From the NCBI GenBank assembly GCA_031551485.1, contig JAVBNO010000069.1:1-6821 (forward strand): a stretch of DNA of 6,821 nucleotides, in the 5' to 3' direction. The stretch is from JAVBNO01 sp031551485 (GTDB taxonomy: Bacteria > Bacillota > Clostridia > Oscillospirales > Ruminococcaceae). The position numbers were made by a program, and so were the translations under genes. The notes below the pieces were generated by a model, which saw nothing but the letters and a program-made list of their open reading frames with translations, had not been told where the DNA came from and ran no database searches. This document shows, piece after piece, positions 4,940-6,821 of the stretch (within the stretch, counting starts at the first letter, position 1; every line of letters begins with the position of its first letter).

Positions 4940-6430
4940 GTGGTCATGTGGATTGGGCTGGGCGTTGTCGGCCTTTTGGCCGCCCTGTTGCTGGTGGCCT
5001 TTGTCAATGCCATTGTCATGGGTCGGCACAACCCGCTGGATGGCGAAAAAGAACAGGCGGACGAAATGCCCGATTATCGTGACGACGACGCGCCCCGGGC
5101 GGCCCAACACCTTTCGCGGATGGTGCAAATTCCCACCGTCAGCCACCGGGACAGCGACGATTACAGCCAGATTTACCGCTTTCATGCCCTGCTGGAGGAA
5201 CTATATCCGCTGCTGCATCAAAAAACCACCCGGCATATCATCGGGCCGGGGGCGCTGCTTTTTCACTGGGCCTCGCCGCCCGCGCCAAAGAAGCAGACCA
5301 ACCCCAAACGCCCGATATTGCTGATGTCCCATATGGATGTGGTGGAGGCGCCGTCGGAAAACCGGTGGGATTACCCGCCCTTTGGCGGGACCATTGCCGG
5401 GGGCAAAATCTGGGGACGGGGCACGGTGGACACCAAGGGGGCCCTGTGCGCCATTCTGGAAACGGCAGAGCGGCTGCTGGAAAAAGGCTTTGTACCCCAG
5501 CGGGATATTTACATTGCCTCCTCCTACAACGAAGAAATTACCGGCGACGGTGCTGTTTTGACTGTCGATTATCTTGCGCAAATGGGGGTACGCCTCGACC
5601 TTGTCATGGACGAAGGGGGCGCCGTTATGGGCAGCCTTTTGCCGGGGGTTTCCTCGGCGGCGGCCATGGTGGGCATTTTGGAAAAGGGAAGGGCCAATGT
5701 GCTCTTTTCCGCCCATTCCCCCGGCGGCCACGCCAGCACCCCTTTTCGCCATACGCCGCTGGCCCGGCTGGCCGCTTTCATCCGCCATGTGGAAACCCGC
5801 AGCCCCTTTAAAAAGCGGATCATTCCCGAAGTGCGGCGGATGTACCGCCTAATGGCCCCAATGATGAATTTCCCCTATCGTTTCATATTGGGCAATTTGT
5901 GGCTGTTTGGCCCGGCGGCCAAATATGTCATGGCCCATATGGGGGGAATGGCCGGCGCGATGGTGCAAAGCACCTGTGTGTTCACCCAGGCCTCGGGCAG
6001 CGAAGGGGCCAACGTCATTCCCGAAACGGCCACTGTCACCGCCAATTTGCGGTTTATGCCCTTTGACAGCATGAACGCCTCGATCCACAAGCTGCTGCGC
6101 ATTGCCGCCAAATATAAAGTGGAGGGCAGCCTGATTCGGGGCTACGACGTCTGCCCCAGCGCCAACACGGCCTCCCGAGCCTATGCCCAGGCCATAAATG
6201 CCATCAAGACGGTCTTTGGTGCCAAGCTGCCCATCATTCCCTATATTATGCTGGCGGGTACCGATGCCCGGCATTACACCCGCATTTGTGACACGGTGCT
6301 GCGGTTTGTTCCCTTGGCCATGAACCCCCAGCAGCTGGCCAGCGCCCATGCCCTTAACGAAAATTTGGATGTGGCGGCGCTGGAAAAAGCGGTGGCATAT
6401 TACACCACGCTGCTGCAAAACTACGATTAG
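4940..6430 (+). CDS. Membrane-anchored M20-family metallopeptidase (carboxypeptidase S/PM20D1-like)
   Basis: Residues ~3-27 form one hydrophobic helix (MWIGLGVVGLLAALLLVAF) followed by positive and acidic residues, so it is probably an uncleaved membrane anchor. The M20 di-zinc fold follows: SHMDVV (130-135; His131, Asp133), GRGTVDTKG (159-167; bridging Asp164), YNEEITG (196-202; general base Glu198, ligand Glu199), MDEGG (223-227) and the distal His470 in SAHALNENLDV. The dimerisation (lid) domain carries GGHASTP (262-268). All expected catalytic residues are present. M20 enzymes hydrolyse dipeptides or N-acyl amino acids; the layout fits the carboxypeptidase S/PM20D1 branch, and the exact substrate cannot be read from sequence. 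The GTG start at 4940 is chosen because AAGGGGGG ends 6 bases before it; ATG at 4946 in the same frame would be 12 bases away. A monocistronic unit is likely, and no clear terminator follows: the gene runs directly into repeat copies C and D. Confidence 0.88.
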   Translation: MVMWIGLGVVGLLAALLLVAFVNAIVMGRHNPLDGEKEQADEMPDYRDDDAPRAAQHLSRMVQIPTVSHRDSDDYSQIYRFHALLEELYPLLHQKTTRHIIGPGALLFHWASPPAPKKQTNPKRPILLMSHMDVVEAPSENRWDYPPFGGTIAGGKIWGRGTVDTKGALCAILETAERLLEKGFVPQRDIYIASSYNEEITGDGAVLTVDYLAQMGVRLDLVMDEGGAVMGSLLPGVSSAAAMVGILEKGRANVLFSAHSPGGHASTPFRHTPLARLAAFIRHVETRSPFKKRIIPEVRRMYRLMAPMMNFPYRFILGNLWLFGPAAKYVMAHMGGMAGAMVQSTCVFTQASGSEGANVIPETATVTANLRFMPFDSMNASIHKLLRIAAKYKVEGSLIRGYDVCPSANTASRAYAQAINAIKTVFGAKLPIIPYIMLAGTDARHYTRICDTVLRFVPLAMNPQQLASAHALNENLDVAALEKAVAYYTTLLQNYD

Positions 6431-6456
6431 CCAATTTGCCAAAAGCATGCCGCCAC

Positions 6457-6605
6457 GGCGCAAAGTGGAGGCGCTTGCGGGATAAAGAGAAAAAGGGCTG
6501 GTACTGATATCAATATAGAATTGGAGTAGACGCGCAGTCTCTCCGGCAGGGATATAGCGTGTCGCTCAGGCCGCGACGGGCCTGGCAGAAAAACAGTTTT
6601 GACGA
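6457..6605 (+). repeat. Structured interspersed repeat, copy C (3' half missing)
   Basis: It begins with a hairpin CGCAA/TTGCG (6459-6479) equivalent to CGCGAA/TTCGCG in copy A, then CTGGTACTGATATCAATATA (6498-6517), CGGCA/TGTCG (6544-6564) and CAGGCC/GGCCTG with the same GCGACG loop (6567-6584). The 25-base CATACTTTTT palindrome of copies A and D is absent; a short AAAAC-A-GTTTT palindrome (6590-6600) stands there, and the CATCCTTAGGG block is missing. It starts 26 bases after the peptidase stop codon. Confidence 0.75.
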
Positions 6606-6609
6606 GCGA

Positions 6610-6821
6610 CAGGCGCATAAAAAATTAGTGCCAATAACAAATAGAAGTGAGTAAACGCACAGCCGCTCCGGCAGGGATATAGCCTGTCGCTTGGGCTGCG
6701 CCGGGCCCATACTTTTTGGCGCAAAAAGTATGCAAAAACATTTTTTGGGGAAACCCCATGGTTTACCCTTGCCCCCATCCTTAGGGCGAGGGCACAGGTG
6801 CGCGGGAAACGCGCGGCTGAG
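6610..6821 (+). repeat. Structured interspersed repeat, copy D (runs to the window edge)
   Basis: It follows copy C head to tail. The 5' part is the most divergent (TTAGTGCCAATAACAAATAG, 6625-6644), then come CGGCA/TGTCG (6669-6689), TGGGCT/GGCCCA around GCGCCG (6692-6709), the CATACTTTTT palindrome identical to that of copy A (6708-6732), GGGGAAACC/GGTTTACCC with one mismatch (6747-6768), CCCCATCCTTAGGGCGAGGG (6773-6792) and a GCG/CGC hairpin that extends to GCGCG/CGCGC (6800-6814). The 3' edge is not reached. Confidence 0.8.

Overview
The window looks like a chromosomal segment of a fermentative low-to-mid-GC Firmicute, most likely a gut-type clostridium of the Ruminococcaceae/Oscillospiraceae sort. 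This is inferred from strong Shine-Dalgarno sites, TATAAT-type promoters, U-tract terminators, an IS30-family transposase tail and a methyltransferase/G3E GTPase pair typical of anaerobes. No rRNA or other marker gene allows a firmer placement.

Layout. At the left edge (2-127) is the C-terminal end of an IS30-family transposase whose body lies outside the window. A leader with a short tandem repeat and a TATAAT box follows. Next comes a two-gene + strand operon (413-2694): a uroporphyrinogen decarboxylase/MtaA-type protein fused to a C-terminal CxxC thioredoxin-like domain, then a CobW-like G3E GTPase, closed by a strong intrinsic terminator (2710-2750). Facing it on the - strand is a NCS2 uracil/xanthine permease (3343-4593) with its own downstream terminator (3224-3256), a well-formed promoter (4811-4839) and a leader that can fold as a terminator or a competing antiterminator. 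Divergent from it is a + strand membrane-anchored M20 metallopeptidase (4940-6430).

The non-coding DNA between the converging genes (2771-3190) and after the peptidase (6457 to the window end) is filled by four related copies of an interspersed repeat, all in the same orientation and arranged as two head-to-tail pairs. Several predicted stems in the repeat keep their pairing through compensatory changes between copies, which suggests a structured RNA or a hairpin-forming mobile repeat rather than coding DNA. This is the most unusual feature in the window.

How the genes work together. The first operon is plausibly a methyl-transfer or corrinoid-associated module: a MtaA-like catalytic domain with a built-in redox domain, plus a GTPase of a family that delivers metals or cofactors. 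Both proteins depart from their families' usual metal-binding motifs. The permease and the peptidase are transport and catabolic genes sharing a divergent promoter region, with no evident functional link to the operon.
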